DNA of 64,000 bases, from positions 13,210,501-13,274,500 of the forward strand of contig NC_088311.1 in assembly GCF_910592395.1 (NCBI RefSeq). Reading direction: 5' to 3'. The translations under genes were made by a program, and so were the position numbers. This document shows positions 35,838 through 47,110 of this stretch, piece after piece; the stretch's first letter is position 1, and each line of letters begins with the position of its first letter. Origin of the DNA: Lineus longissimus. Lineage: Eukaryota; Nemertea; Pilidiophora; Heteronemertea; Lineidae. A model generated the notes under the pieces. It saw nothing but the letters and a program-made list of their open reading frames with translations. It ran no database searches and was not told the origin of the DNA.

Positions 35838-36728
35838 ATGTCTTTGTTCTATACTCTGGCTCTCTCTGATGTGGAATTGGAAACCATCAGACAAAGAATT
35901 TCTATTAATATCCAAGAGGGCGACCCCCTTGGCTGCACTATATGGAGAGACAAGACCACTAATGAATATTCATAGGTTGGAGGGTCCAGGCCTATCTATT
36001 AGACGAGTGCATGTTTTTTACTCTCAAGTACATATTTGGAGAGGTATTGAAAATATATTTGTTGTGGCAAGTCTACAGATATAAAGAAATTATTTGATGA
36101 AAAAATTAATTTCGAATTTTGCTAATTGGGTAATAGGGGGCGTGTTTTGAGTTTTTTCTGCCAGTTGGCTGAAAAGAGTGGAAATATCAAAGTCTGTCTA
36201 ATTTGTCGATTAAAAAAAAATTTCCGTGGTCAATCACCATTTTATTTTTCACCATTTACTTGCCCGACTGTCCGGAATAACATAATCTAAATTTCAGATT
36301 CACAACACCACGCGTTCTTTGATGCGTCGCGGTCAAACATTGACAATTTAACTGCTAAAAGGCTTAAAAAATCAATTGTGGTCTTGTCTCTGGAAGGGGT
36401 CTAAAACGACGAAAGGGTACGGCACACTGAATATATCTATTCGTGGCAAGAAGTACCAGCTGAGGGCTCATCGACTACACTATTATATTTCTTGTATTGC
36501 CAACGACCTGAAATTTAATCCCGATATATGCATGTATCTCACCGCTGCCACAAAAAAACATGTGTTAACATTGAACATCTGTCTATGGAGCCGGTGTGTG
36601 TGAACAATCAGAGAAAAACCTGTGTCAGTGAAAGCCAGTGTTTTGGACATGGTACTTTAACGACTGCATACTCAATTGAGGTGAGATCATTCAAAAAATC
36701 TCATTCAACAACAATATTTGAATATTAA
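35838..36728 (+). pseudogene. His-Me-finger endonuclease, copy in U1
   Basis: Same sequence as the U0 copy, including the element-M insertion at 35947-36390 and the frameshift before VSHRCHKKTC. The ATG at 35838 is 592 bp from the divergent Mutator-like start at 35246, so the two genes could share a promoter region. Whether the endonuclease belongs to the transposon or was captured is open. Confidence 0.7.
35947..36390. mobile_element. Element M, copy 2
   Basis: Appears identical to the copy at 26835-27278 with the same TGGA flanks, so it was present before U0 and U1 were duplicated, and is absent from U2. Confidence 0.85.
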
Positions 36729-36900
36729 TTGTTATTTTACAGTTGATATTTACAGTTAATTGTTAAATTTTCTCATTGATTCTTTTAAATCAATGCAAAA
36801 TCGGGTTTAAAATCAATGCAAAATCGGGTTTGCTGCATAGCTGTGGATGCCAGCCGTTTCTTGATTGGCATGGACATTGCCAGGTTGCATGAGTGGCCTG

Positions 36901-39476
36901 TTGTCTTTTTGGCTCACCGTAGGGGAGTCTTTACAATACCGCAGTGTCCGTCGTCCGTCGTCGTCTGTCGTCGTCGTCGTCCGTCGTCGTCGTCGTCGTA
37001 TCCTGTTTCAAAAACAGTGGCACGTTTCTTAACCGCTAAGCCTATGAACTTGTAACTTTGTACACAGGACTCCCTTGGTCAGATGACCTGTGACACTAAA
37101 TTTCGGTCCGATCTGATTCTTAATTTGGCCACCAGGGGGCCGAATGTAGATATCTAAAAGTGTGATATCTCGCTTATTAATGACTTGTTTGGAATAAAAT
37201 TTTTGTGGTAGGTACTCATAGCAAGGATACATCATATATCATACGGGTTTTTAATTTGACCTACTTTTCAAGGTCAGAGAGGTCAAATGGCCTAAATTGG
37301 CTGTTTCAGTGTAACTATGGCACGTTTTTCAACCTCCACAGCTATGAACTTGAAACCTAATACATATAACCCCCTATACCAGATAACCTCTGGTGCTGAA
37401 TTTCAGTCTGATCTGATTCTCAACTTGGCCACCAGGGGGCCGAATGTGGATACCTAAAAAGTGTGATAATTCGCTTATCAATAACTTGTTTTCAATAAAA
37501 CTTTCGTGGTGGGTACTCATAGCAAGGATACATCATATATCGTACAATTTTTTAATTTGACCTACTTTTCAAGGTTGCAGAGGTCAAATGGCATAAATTG
37601 GCTGTTTCAGCGTAACTATGGCATGTTTCTCAACCGCCACAGCTATGAACTTGAAACTTGGTACATATAACCCCCTATATCAGATAACCTCCTGTGCTGA
37701 ATATCGGTCCGATCTGATTCTCAATTTGGCCACCAGGGGGTCGAATGTGGATATCTAAAAAGTGTGATATCTCGCTTATTGATGACTTGTTTTCGATAAA
37801 ACTTTTGTGGTAGGTACTCATAGCAAGGATACATCATATATCATATGGGTTTATAATTTGACCTACTTGTCGAGGTCACAGAGGTCACAACGCAGACACA
37901 GATATGGCCGAAATTGCATGTTTTGTGTTTTTCGTGTTGTGGCAATCCAAAGGTCGTGAGTTCAAACCCCGGTCAGGGACGGCCAAAAATATTTTTTTAT
38001 TTTATTATTTTTTATCTTTTCCCTTTTGTCTTTTCTAACTTGTATCTTACATTTTCTTGATTTTTGGCTCACTGTAGGGGAGTCTTATGTAATACCGCAG
38101 TGTCCGTTGTCCGTCGTCGTCGTCCGTCGTCCGTCGTCGTATCCTATTTAAAAAACAGTGGCACGTTTCTTAACCCCTAGGGCTATGAACTTAAAACTTT
38201 GTACACAGCACCCCCTAGGTCAGGTGACCTCTGACACTGAATTTCGGTCCGATCTGATTCTCAACTTGGCCACCAGGGGGCCAAATGTCGATATCTAAAA
38301 AGTGTGATATCTCGCTTATTAGTGACTTGTTTTCGATGAAACTTGTGTTGTAGGTACTCATAGCAAATATACATCTTATATCATACGGGTTTTTAATTTG
38401 ACCTACTTTTCAAGTTCACAGAGGTCATATGGCGTAAATTGGCCGTTAGAGTGTAAACTATGGCACGTTTCTTAACCACTAAAGCTATGAACTTGAAACT
38501 TGGTACATATAACCCCCTATATCACATAGCCTCTGGTGCTGAATTTCAGTTTGATCGGATTCTCAACTTTGCCACCAGGGGGCCAAAAGTGGATATCTAA
38601 AGTGTGATATCTCGCTTATAAGTGACTTGTTTTCGATAAAATTTTTATGGTAGGTACTCTTAGGAAGAATACATCACATGTCTTACGGGTTTTCAATTTG
38701 ACCTACTTTTCAAGGTCACAGAGGTCATATGGCGTAAATTGGCCGTTGGAGTGTAAACTATGGCACGTTTCTTAACCAGTAAAGCTATGAACTTGAAACT
38801 TGGTGCATATAACCCCCTACATCAGATAACCTTTGATGCCGAATTTTGGCCTGATCTGATTCTTTATTCGGCCACCAGGGGGCCATAATGGAAAAAGGAA
38901 GAAGTGCAATATCTTGCTTATTTGAGTGAATTGTTTTCGATAAAATTTTTATGGCAGGGACTTCTAGCAAGGATACACCACATGTCCTACGATTTTTGGA
39001 TTTGACCTCCTTTTCTAGGTCACAGAGGTCAAATGGCGTAAATTGGCCATTAGAGTGTAACTATGGCACGTTTCTTAACTGCTGAAGCTATGAACTTGAA
39101 AGTTGGTACATGTAACCCCCTACATCAGATAATCTCTGACACCGAATTTTGGCCTCATCTGATTCTTGATTTGGCCACCAGGGGGTCAAAACTGAATAAG
39201 TAGGACGTGCAATATCTTGCTTATTAATGACTTTTTTTCGATGAATTTTTTATTGCAGGGACTCTTAGCAATCACACGATATTGATCTTGTTGATGTCAT
39301 AGACAATTATTGGTTGGATCATAAACTTATATATACTGCCCTGTCTTATTACTTGACATCAATACACATCTAAAAAAAGTCTTCATGCCTGATTGTGTTC
39401 ACCATATTCACTTCTAAACTAAGCATGATCCTGCCTACTAAAAGATGTATACGGTGAGCACAATGGCCCCTGGCCG
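36901..39476 (+). repeat. 300-bp repeat element in U2
   Basis: Same structure as 30985-33560, shifted by 5,916 bp: seven monomers, two (GTC)n heads and one tRNA-like tail. Confidence 0.85.
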
Positions 39477-39478
39477 TT

Positions 39479-41162
39479 TCATCTTTTGTGATGGTAGAAT
39501 CGTTGTGTCTTGTACTTGTCCCCTCTTTGGCGCCTTGCGTCATGTAAGGACCGCATGTCGAGTCTTTTCTTCATATGATTATGGAAAGGGGTCCTCCTTG
39601 CTGCCCCTGGCATGAGGGCCCTGACGATCAGTATTGCTGATTTCCCCGTACCAAAAGACATTGAATGAATGCCCGAGTGACACAGACTGTCGTAGTTCTT
39701 GCTGTATGTTGTGCACTTGGGTGCATAGGTAACCACTCGATGATTTAGGCTTTCACACTTGTTTGTTGTGAACTTGTTTTTGAGTTTTTGGAGTTGATCG
39801 GCCGAGAAAAACTTTTGTATGACATCCTCGAACTTGCCCTTGTCTGTTGCGTTCAATTCTAAATATTGACAGTAGGGTAGAAATTTCTGTATCTCTGGAC
39901 GTGTGCATACACGAGACCGTTTGTGACAGTGTGAGTGGTTTCCATGAAAGCACCCAATGACATTTTTAACAGTTTCAGCAACGTTGTCACCTTTCTTTGC
40001 ACGTTTTATTTCTTTGTAGATTCGCTTTTGGATAGCTGTGCTCAGTTTTTTCACGAAAAGGGATCTGTCCATTCCATGGTTCAACTTTGTAGTAAGTTTG
40101 ACTTTTTTTAGCCCTTTCTGAAACGACCTAAGTCTGTGAACAAGTCAGTGGACGTGTTTAACTTCTCTCTTGTTTTTTTGTGCGAATGTCCTAACGGTTT
40201 TTCTCTGTTTGCGTGCACGCATCACTCGTGACAGATGCAATTTGTAATATGTTCCCATTCTCTAATTTCAGCATGTTAGTCTCCGCCAGCTTCGTCTCGC
40301 AAGACGTGATTGACTCGTCTGTCCCGTGTGTTTTGGAGCATTCTACGTGCTTACAATTAGGTTTGTGACACAATTTATTTGCTGTGGAACATTCAAGTAC
40401 CAGCCCACCCTCGGTGTCAATTAGTGGAGAAAAAGCCTGGGTGCCAACTTCATGGCCCTGTTGCGGTCTGTTGTTATATGCACAGTCGAGGTTCTACATG
40501 CACAGTGTGTGTGCCTTTCAGGTTTCTCGTTATTGTCTGATTTTATTTCATGACATTTACATTAAGTGTTCTTACAGTTTCGGCGGCGGTATCAAATTTT
40601 TCATGCATTTAGATTTAGTGTTGATAGGATGAATGCAACGTCAGAAATACCATATTTAGTTCTTAGTGCCGCTAAAGACGCCATTTCATTTGCTACATAT
40701 GGCTTAGGGCCTCGTTGGCCTCTTCTAAACTGCTCAGACTTTTGGCATGGCTTGGATTTATAACCACATTTGTGGCAGCCAATGACCAACTCGACACCGA
40801 AGTCCGTAACGTTTTGCTACGGAAAGCGAAACATTTGATTGACACTTTTCTGCATGTTCTTTTACCGTATTAACTAAGGCTTCTAATTCCTTCAGTCCGC
40901 AAATTATGTTCTGTACTTCCTCCTCTGATTCTAACGTTTTGTTTTTTGCAGGTCTTAGTCTGTATGCCACCGAAAAGTCATTGCAAGTTGCCGTTGGGTG
41001 TCTCAGATCATCTTCATACGCTCTTTTGTTCAAATCGGGGATTAACAATGGTGGATCGTTACCACCGTCTCTATTGGGAATAGCATGATCTACCTTATGA
41101 CCTTCTCTAAAGTAAGTGCAGGCAATGGAGCCCTTTTTCTGTCCATTCTTCCTGTGCTTCAT
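39479..41162 (-). pseudogene. Mutator-like transposase, copy in U2
   Basis: All frames are identical to the U1 copy (33563-35246), with the same frame changes and the same stop supplied by the neighbouring repeat element. Confidence 0.75.
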
Positions 41163-41753
41163 CTTGGGAATGATCCAACAGGTGGTCGTTTCAACAGTGG
41201 TCATTCCAACAGTGGCCTGAAGTTGTGTTAATGACATTCCTATTGGTTGTGATACTGATGACATCATAGATGAACATTGTATCAGCCAATGAGAATTGAA
41301 CTTGATGATTGTGCACTGAGTCGAAACAAAGCAAATGGGGATACCTTTAGAAAAAAAACGATTTTTAGCTTGTATTTTCAATTTTCTTTCAATAAAACTT
41401 TCGTATAACAGGTTGTTACTGGTTCTAGATTTATTTTATTGGTTAAATTAGGGATTTGAAAGTACTTGAATATATCTTAAGTATATTACGCGAATAATAT
41501 ATATGTGAAATCGGCTGTTCCAATATGCAATTCATGCACTTTGAACATCCCTGAGCATCAATTGGAGGTTTTTTAGGACAAAATCTTCTTTATTTGGGTT
41601 CAGTTTGATATTTGAACACAGAGAGGTCAACACGAACTCGTTGCCAGGGGGGCTTCATGTCGATGAACTGGGTAGAAACTTGGCGGGCAGGTAAAGTTGG
41701 AACGGTATAGTATGTCGAGTTACATTTAATCAAGGTGATTTATTTCAGCCAAT

Positions 41754-41948
41754 ATGTCTTTGTTCTATACTCTGGCTCTCTCTGATGTGGAATTGGAAAC
41801 CATCAGACAAAGAATTTCTATTAATATCCAAGAGGGCGACCCCCTTGGCTGCACTATATGGAAGGGGTCTAAAACGACGAAAGGGTACGGCACACTGAAT
41901 ATATCTATTCGTGGCAAGAAGTACCAGCTGAGGGCTCATCGACTACAC
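41754..41948 (+). pseudogene. His-Me-finger endonuclease, 5' part in U2
   Basis: Uninterrupted by element M: the frame runs through GCTIWKGSKTTKGYGTLNIS to AHRL and is then cut by the LTR insertion. This copy shows that the interrupted versions close in frame when M and one TGGA are removed. Confidence 0.75.
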
Positions 41949-42219
41949 TGTAATAATCTTCCGCTCCTCTTCTTGTAATAAATGCAATAAAACGGCTCAA
42001 ATACGGTGTCTCTCTTTTTATTTCATGCGCTCTCCTTCCGCCTTTTTCTTCCAACAGCGTACATACATTTTACAACAATCCCCTGCCGTGACCGCCCGAC
42101 GTCGGCTCCATCGACATACTCACAGGAGGAGGATGCGCCAAACCCGGTGATGACGTCACCCTGCGTAGCAACAGTTCGCAACAGTTAGCAACGGTGCCGT
42201 CAAGAACGAGATCACCACA
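41949..42219 (-). repeat. 3' LTR (271 bp)
   Basis: Matches 55417-55701 apart from small indels (for example around GACGTCGGCTCC). It lies downstream of gag on the minus strand, with the polypurine-like tract next to it. Confidence 0.85.
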
Positions 42220-42442
42220 CCATCCCCTTCAAAATAGTTACTCTGACCATCAAATTCTTATGGAAACTAAACATGGTAGCGACCACATAGGCACTGGATG
42301 ATATACTTAGTGATACTTAATATTCTATACAAAATTTAGTGATTCCTACGAAGATTATTTCAAACTAACGGTATATGTAACCGCACCTCAATCTATATAC
42401 ATCGCCTGTACACAATGAACACAATGAACACAATATCTATAT

Positions 42443-43273
42443 GGTTTATCGCCATTTCGCCTACAATCATTTCGCCTACCAAAAAATGCCATTTCGCCTA
42501 CAGCCATTTCGCCCACCGTCATTTCGCCTACAGCCATTTTGCCTACTGCCATTTCGCCTATTTCTCATTTCGCCTACTTGCCATTTCGGCTATCTGCCAT
42601 TTCGCCTACCCACCATTTCGCCTACTGCCATTTCACCTACATACAGAAAATGCCATTTCACATAATTCTGAATATATTTGTTTTAAATCCTCCATATTGA
42701 TACCAGTAACAGTAAAAAATATAAGTTATCAGGTCTTATACCTACTGTTGCAGAGGATTTGCAAATCCACCACATTTATTTGGTATCTGTCAAAAATATA
42801 TGTTTGGCCCTATGTAGGCCTACTGTAGCAGAGGATTGTATCCCATTTCCCTTTTAGAGTCCCAATCATCATACACTAATTTGTTGTTGTTGAAGCTCTA
42901 ATTTGGTTACTAGATTAATTACTGGATTAATTGGATCACTATAAAGTGTGTCACACAACATAAGCAAACTAACTAATTTTCTGCTAATGTATAGTGACCG
43001 TACTTCTATCTGCCAACTAAAAATTTGCCTCAAACCACCTATGTTCAATACAAATATCCAGAAAGTCATACTTTCCTTCCAATTCATAAAAAAACTAAAC
43101 TAGCAGTAAAAGTAGGCGAAATGGCTAGTAGGCGAATTGACAAGTAGGCGAATTGACAAGTAGGCGAAATGGCTAGTAGGCGAAATGGCTAATAGGCGAA
43201 ATGGTTATAGGCGAAATAGCTGTAGGCAAAATGGTTATAGGTGAAATGATTGTAGGCGAAATGGCGATACACC
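42443..43273. mobile_element. Foldback-type element FB1 (831 bp)
   Basis: Inverted ends GGTKTATCGCCATTTCGCC are followed by arms of degenerate 14-bp tandem repeats (GCCATTTCGCCTAC), forward at 42450-42650 and inverted at 43110-43265. ATCTATAT flanks both ends (42435-42442 and 43274-43281), an 8-bp duplication. The AT-rich centre is non-coding. It resembles foldback elements such as sea-urchin TU, whose arms are also minisatellites. Confidence 0.9.
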
Positions 43274-45754
43274 ATCTATATCTATAATCCTAAATTAACA
43301 CCTTACTAACTATTAAACTTACAGTGGTCTACATGACTAGAATCTACACAATACAAATACAAATAAAAATTCACTTATCTCCTATTATTTACACAAAACT
43401 ACTTGCAATTAACCCTCCCCAAACAGTACAATTCACTTATCTTCTATTATTTACACAAAACTACTTGCAATTAACCCTCCCCAAACAGTACAGTACTATC
43501 TGCTAATGGGACCAGGAGTATGAGTTGACTAAATTGATGATCTTTCTCTTCTTATGGTTATACTAGTCTTATATTTACTACCCAAGCCTTGGGCAGGGCA
43601 GGCTTTATTGTTGATGTGGCAAATTGGTGTGTCCATTGTGCCTGCTGAATGAAAAAAACATTCAGGGAGTGTCTTGACACTAATGACAGCTGTAAGTGTT
43701 GGACCCGATATTGTCATAACGTCTCGATGATGTCATGGTGTCCTGACCTATACTTAATCCTTAATCCCTCTTACTCATAGAATATATATTGTAAGTTGGC
43801 ATTTTGTGTTTTGCACTTTACCTTTTGCAGCTCATGATAAGCCGAGGCTGATATTTCCCGAGGTAGACCTAACTTTAGTTGTGATGTTTTGAATGACACT
43901 TTACAGTCATGACAGTGCATCTTGTGTGCTAAAGCATACAAAATGATGTCAAAACATGGTACCACTACAAGAATGAGAACCCAACTTTGGTGGAGAATTC
44001 GGTCATTTCTCCAGAGGCTGCTGGTAGTGCTATTGCTAATGCTAAGTGTGTAATCTAAAGAACCTTTTCTTGGCAATGGTATGATTTTTCTCTCAAAAGT
44101 GAATACAAACTGCTACCTAGTTACTTAGTACATCATATTCTATACTGTGCATACCTTGCTTCAATAAGGAACTGGTGATAACGATAAATGCCAATGGCGG
44201 CGCCACAATCGATCATACCTTCTGACGTCATGACATCATTTTCTGGTCTGTTGACGTCGCATGAGGTCAATCGCGCAAAACCATTGCATACATTTTTGCA
44301 CAAGATTTCAACAACACAAAACGTGCCCAATAACTGGCATCGCGCATATTTTCCGCAAAATTATCTTACAAAATTGATAGCTCAGTAGATTTGAAGCAGG
44401 AACATGCAAACGTCGCTGAAATCAGTCGAAAATAAGCAATCATTTCTGGGCTCAGAAATAATATGATAATGCATTGGAAATGGAAAGTTTTGATATGATC
44501 AATTGCAGCGCCACGTGGCGGATTACTCACGCCAGTCCCTCATTGTCCTTGTATCATATTTTTCAACATTTCTCTCCAATCACAAGGCGAGGATAAATAC
44601 TCCTTTCAAAATAGCGTAATCACGCACAATTCCACAGGTACATCCCATTCATCTCAAATTTCAGCCAATGACAGCAGATTTTAGAAAATGTAAATGCAAT
44701 TTTCAATAGTCACTGAATAGCTAAGACACATGTTAACCTGTTTTAATTCGCCAGAAAACATCTCTCAGCTTCTTCCACAAAATTCCCCCATTCAGCTATT
44801 CCAACGTTAGTACCATGTGCACGCGGAAAACAATCTGACCAACTCCACTTTTTCAAGACAAACCACACCATCCCACAACTATTGCATGATCAACCCCTAA
44901 CAATGACAAGTTCTTCCTCAAACTCTCCCTTTCATATCGACAGGTGAGCACAATGGCCCTGGTCATTTCATTTCCAAAGTGATAACTCTAGTCAAAGTAG
45001 TTGTGGATTGGATATTTCTTACTGACCCATTCAATATTATGACCAGGATCCACACAGCACTCACTTACTATGAAGTGTAACAACTAAAGCAGAACTTAAA
45101 TTAGGTTTTATCTTGACTTGCTCAGTCATAAATGATTTAAAATCTCTCTCACCAGATAATCTTACTACAAGAGACTACCGCACACCTTGCATTGATTAAC
45201 ATAATAACTTATAGAAATAAACATACATGATAAATGACAATTATTGGAATTCAGTAACAATTACAAAAAAATACAAATACAGAACAGTACTTCTCTACTA
45301 CTTCTTCTGTTCATGAATAAGAACCATGCCATTTACAGGGTTGCCCCTGCTCCATTTCTCGGTGGTTGAAACAAGGCAGGCTCATTGGCTGTCCCTCAAT
45401 CGACTGGGCTCACGCTGTATCAGTGTGTCTCAGTCTGAATCATCAGTACTTAAAGGCCATATATCAAGGTTTTTTGCCATTTTCTGCTGTAAGACGATTT
45501 CAAAAGTGTACCTAACACTTTATACAATACAGAAAACCAAATGCAATTAGCTGCATCCATTTTGAAGATATAGCCAATTATGTGTTTGACAACTTGATTA
45601 CCTAATCAGGCTAGCAACTGGCTTGTTAGAGCCAGGCGGCGGGTTCAGCAAAAGTTGTGATGTAGATCAGGTTATCTGTACATGTCATGCAATCATAAAA
45701 GCAGGAGGGCCTTAATTAATTATGCACACCTGGAAGTAATGTGTTTCATTCACT
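43274..45754. other. No gene seen; 62-bp tandem repeat at 43372-43495
   Basis: No domain is visible in any frame. CACTTATC-CTATTATTTACA units repeat twice at a 62-bp period from 43372. At 44942-44975 an orphan GGTGAGCACAATGGCC motif matches the right end of the 300-bp repeat elements. Confidence 0.45.
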
Positions 45755-46000
45755 ATGGTGTATTGTGTGGCTCCGAATTGAGTCAAGGATAGCACAAAGA
45801 ACAATCGAATGACGGATGGGACCCATTTTCATGAATTTCCAAAGCCAGTTGAACGAGAGAGGAGGAAGCTGTGGATTCGGAAGTGCAAACGTTTGGAGTG
45901 TTGGAAGCCTGGGCCTTCGGCCAAACTTTGCAGTGATCACTTTATCGATACGGATTATCACATGAAGCTTCATCTGCATCTGCATCCAACTGAATATTAA
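45755..46000 (+). pseudogene. THAP zinc-finger fragment
   Basis: The ATG at 45755 opens with VYCVAPN, the start of a THAP C2CH finger, but the codon expected to be the second Cys is TGA (45779-45781). The same frame then continues with FHEFPKPVERERRKLWIRKC and KLCSDHFIDTDY, which hold the rest of the C2CH signature (Trp, C-S-D-H-F). It ends at 46000 after a His/Leu-rich tail. THAP domains bind DNA and occur in P, Kolobok and other transposases. The stop removes a zinc ligand, so this copy should not fold. Confidence 0.75.
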
Positions 46001-47110
46001 ATGCCACTTGTTAAAAACAGCTGTTCCAACCATGTCAATTGCATTTAATGCCCGAGGCTGCTGAGGTCGGTTGTTATACATAATGTGTAGGCCCTATTGG
46101 GGCCTGTGATACCGCATAGTGTCTTCTTGTGTTCCAGCCATAGCAAGGTGAAAGCGACACAGGTCAGTGTCAGTGACAGCCACTGTCAATGACAGATTAT
46201 TGTCATCTGACATCTAGGCCTATCTAACGTTGCACGGCATTATATCGTCACGTCAAGATGATTGTGCATAATACCGTCACTTTTCAATAGTAGTTCAGCG
46301 TCATGACATAACTGGCGATACAACACTGACGAGGCGAAACAATATTGTGCAACATTAGTCTGTTCAAAAATCATACATGTTATGCATCTGCAACCGTCTA
46401 TCAATGTCTTCTTTGCTATATCGGCAGGTCTGCCATGCAAATTGATTAACCACAAATTCTAATCACTTTCGTCCGAATGATCACTCTCATTACGATCTAG
46501 TGATATTAATGGCTCGAACATGTACGGCTCAACGTTTAAATATCCTTCTGTATCGACCAAAACATTCTCAAATTCACTGCTCTCACTCTCTGAACTGTAT
46601 GCGGAAGCCATCTTGCTTTGTTCTGACTGACCTGATCTACGTCATCAAAAAATCCCTAGCGGCCACATGTGGAACTAATCTAAAGTTGTGTGTGGTGGGA
46701 AATTCAAATAGTTTAAAATTGAAAATTGAAATAACTAAATAATGACTTTATTATTAGAATTTTTTTAATGTCTGGGATCTTGTTTTTTTAACCCTCAACA
46801 TATTTCATGAGTATCAAGCATGTTTTCAAACCTTGATATATGACCTTTAAGTGTATTTCAAATTACTTGAATATGAAAGCAGGAAACCATTCTGGGCCAC
46901 CCTGTACTTGCAGTGAAAATGAAAATGACATGTCACAACATAATAAATGTTGCTCCCGTTGTGTGCAAGATGGCGATGCATCATGTACTAGAACTTCTTG
47001 CTCGACCTCTTCTTGTCAGATGTAAAATGCTGAAATGCTTTGGGGAAACTGAATTGGTCTCCAACACCAGACTTGATCAACATCTTTGCCTCTTCTCTTT
47101 CTGAACAGAG
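46001..47110. other. Mostly non-coding; holds one small ORF
   Basis: Apart from the 50-residue ORF at 46459-46611 I see no gene. A minus-strand frame at 45746-46081 contains YNNRPQQ, a motif also in the Mutator-like gene, but the surrounding residues do not align well. Confidence 0.35.
46459..46611 (-). CDS. 50-residue acidic ORF with PYMFEP motif
   Basis: Starts ATGGCTTCCGCATAC at 46611 and ends TAG at 46459. It has a Ser/Glu-rich N-terminus (SSESESSEFENV), then EGYLNVEPYMFEPL and an acidic tail (NESDHSDESD). Short N-terminal segments with a PY-x-FEP motif between acidic stretches are frequent first exons of uncharacterised invertebrate genes, often TE-linked. No downstream exon was found. 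Too short to be sure it is expressed. Confidence 0.4.
   Translation of the reverse strand: MASAYSSESESSEFENVLVDTEGYLNVEPYMFEPLISLDRNESDHSDESD

Larger units (their letters stand above)
30840..36755. repeat. Array unit U1 (5,916 bp, complete)
   Basis: Begins at TTAATTGTTAAATTTTCTC and runs to the same sequence at 36756. It contains, in order, the 300-bp-repeat element, the Mutator-like gene (-) and the endonuclease gene (+) with an element-M insertion. Every frame I compared with U2 is identical, so the duplication is very recent, or an assembly artefact. Confidence 0.9.
36756..41948. repeat. Array unit U2, cut by the LTR element
   Basis: Head-to-tail copy of U1 at an offset of 5,916 bp. It lacks element M, so it preserves the empty site. 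It stops at 41948 where the LTR element is inserted; 40 bp of the unit resume at 55702-55741 before similarity ends. Confidence 0.9.

Noticed and set aside
42415-42828. 137- and 74-residue frames rich in HFAY/RLQPF
   Set aside because: They are translations of the FB1 minisatellite, not proteins.
45746-46081. YNNRPQQ frame as a second Mutator-like exon
   Set aside because: Only seven residues match; the rest does not follow the transposase, and it is antisense to the THAP exon.
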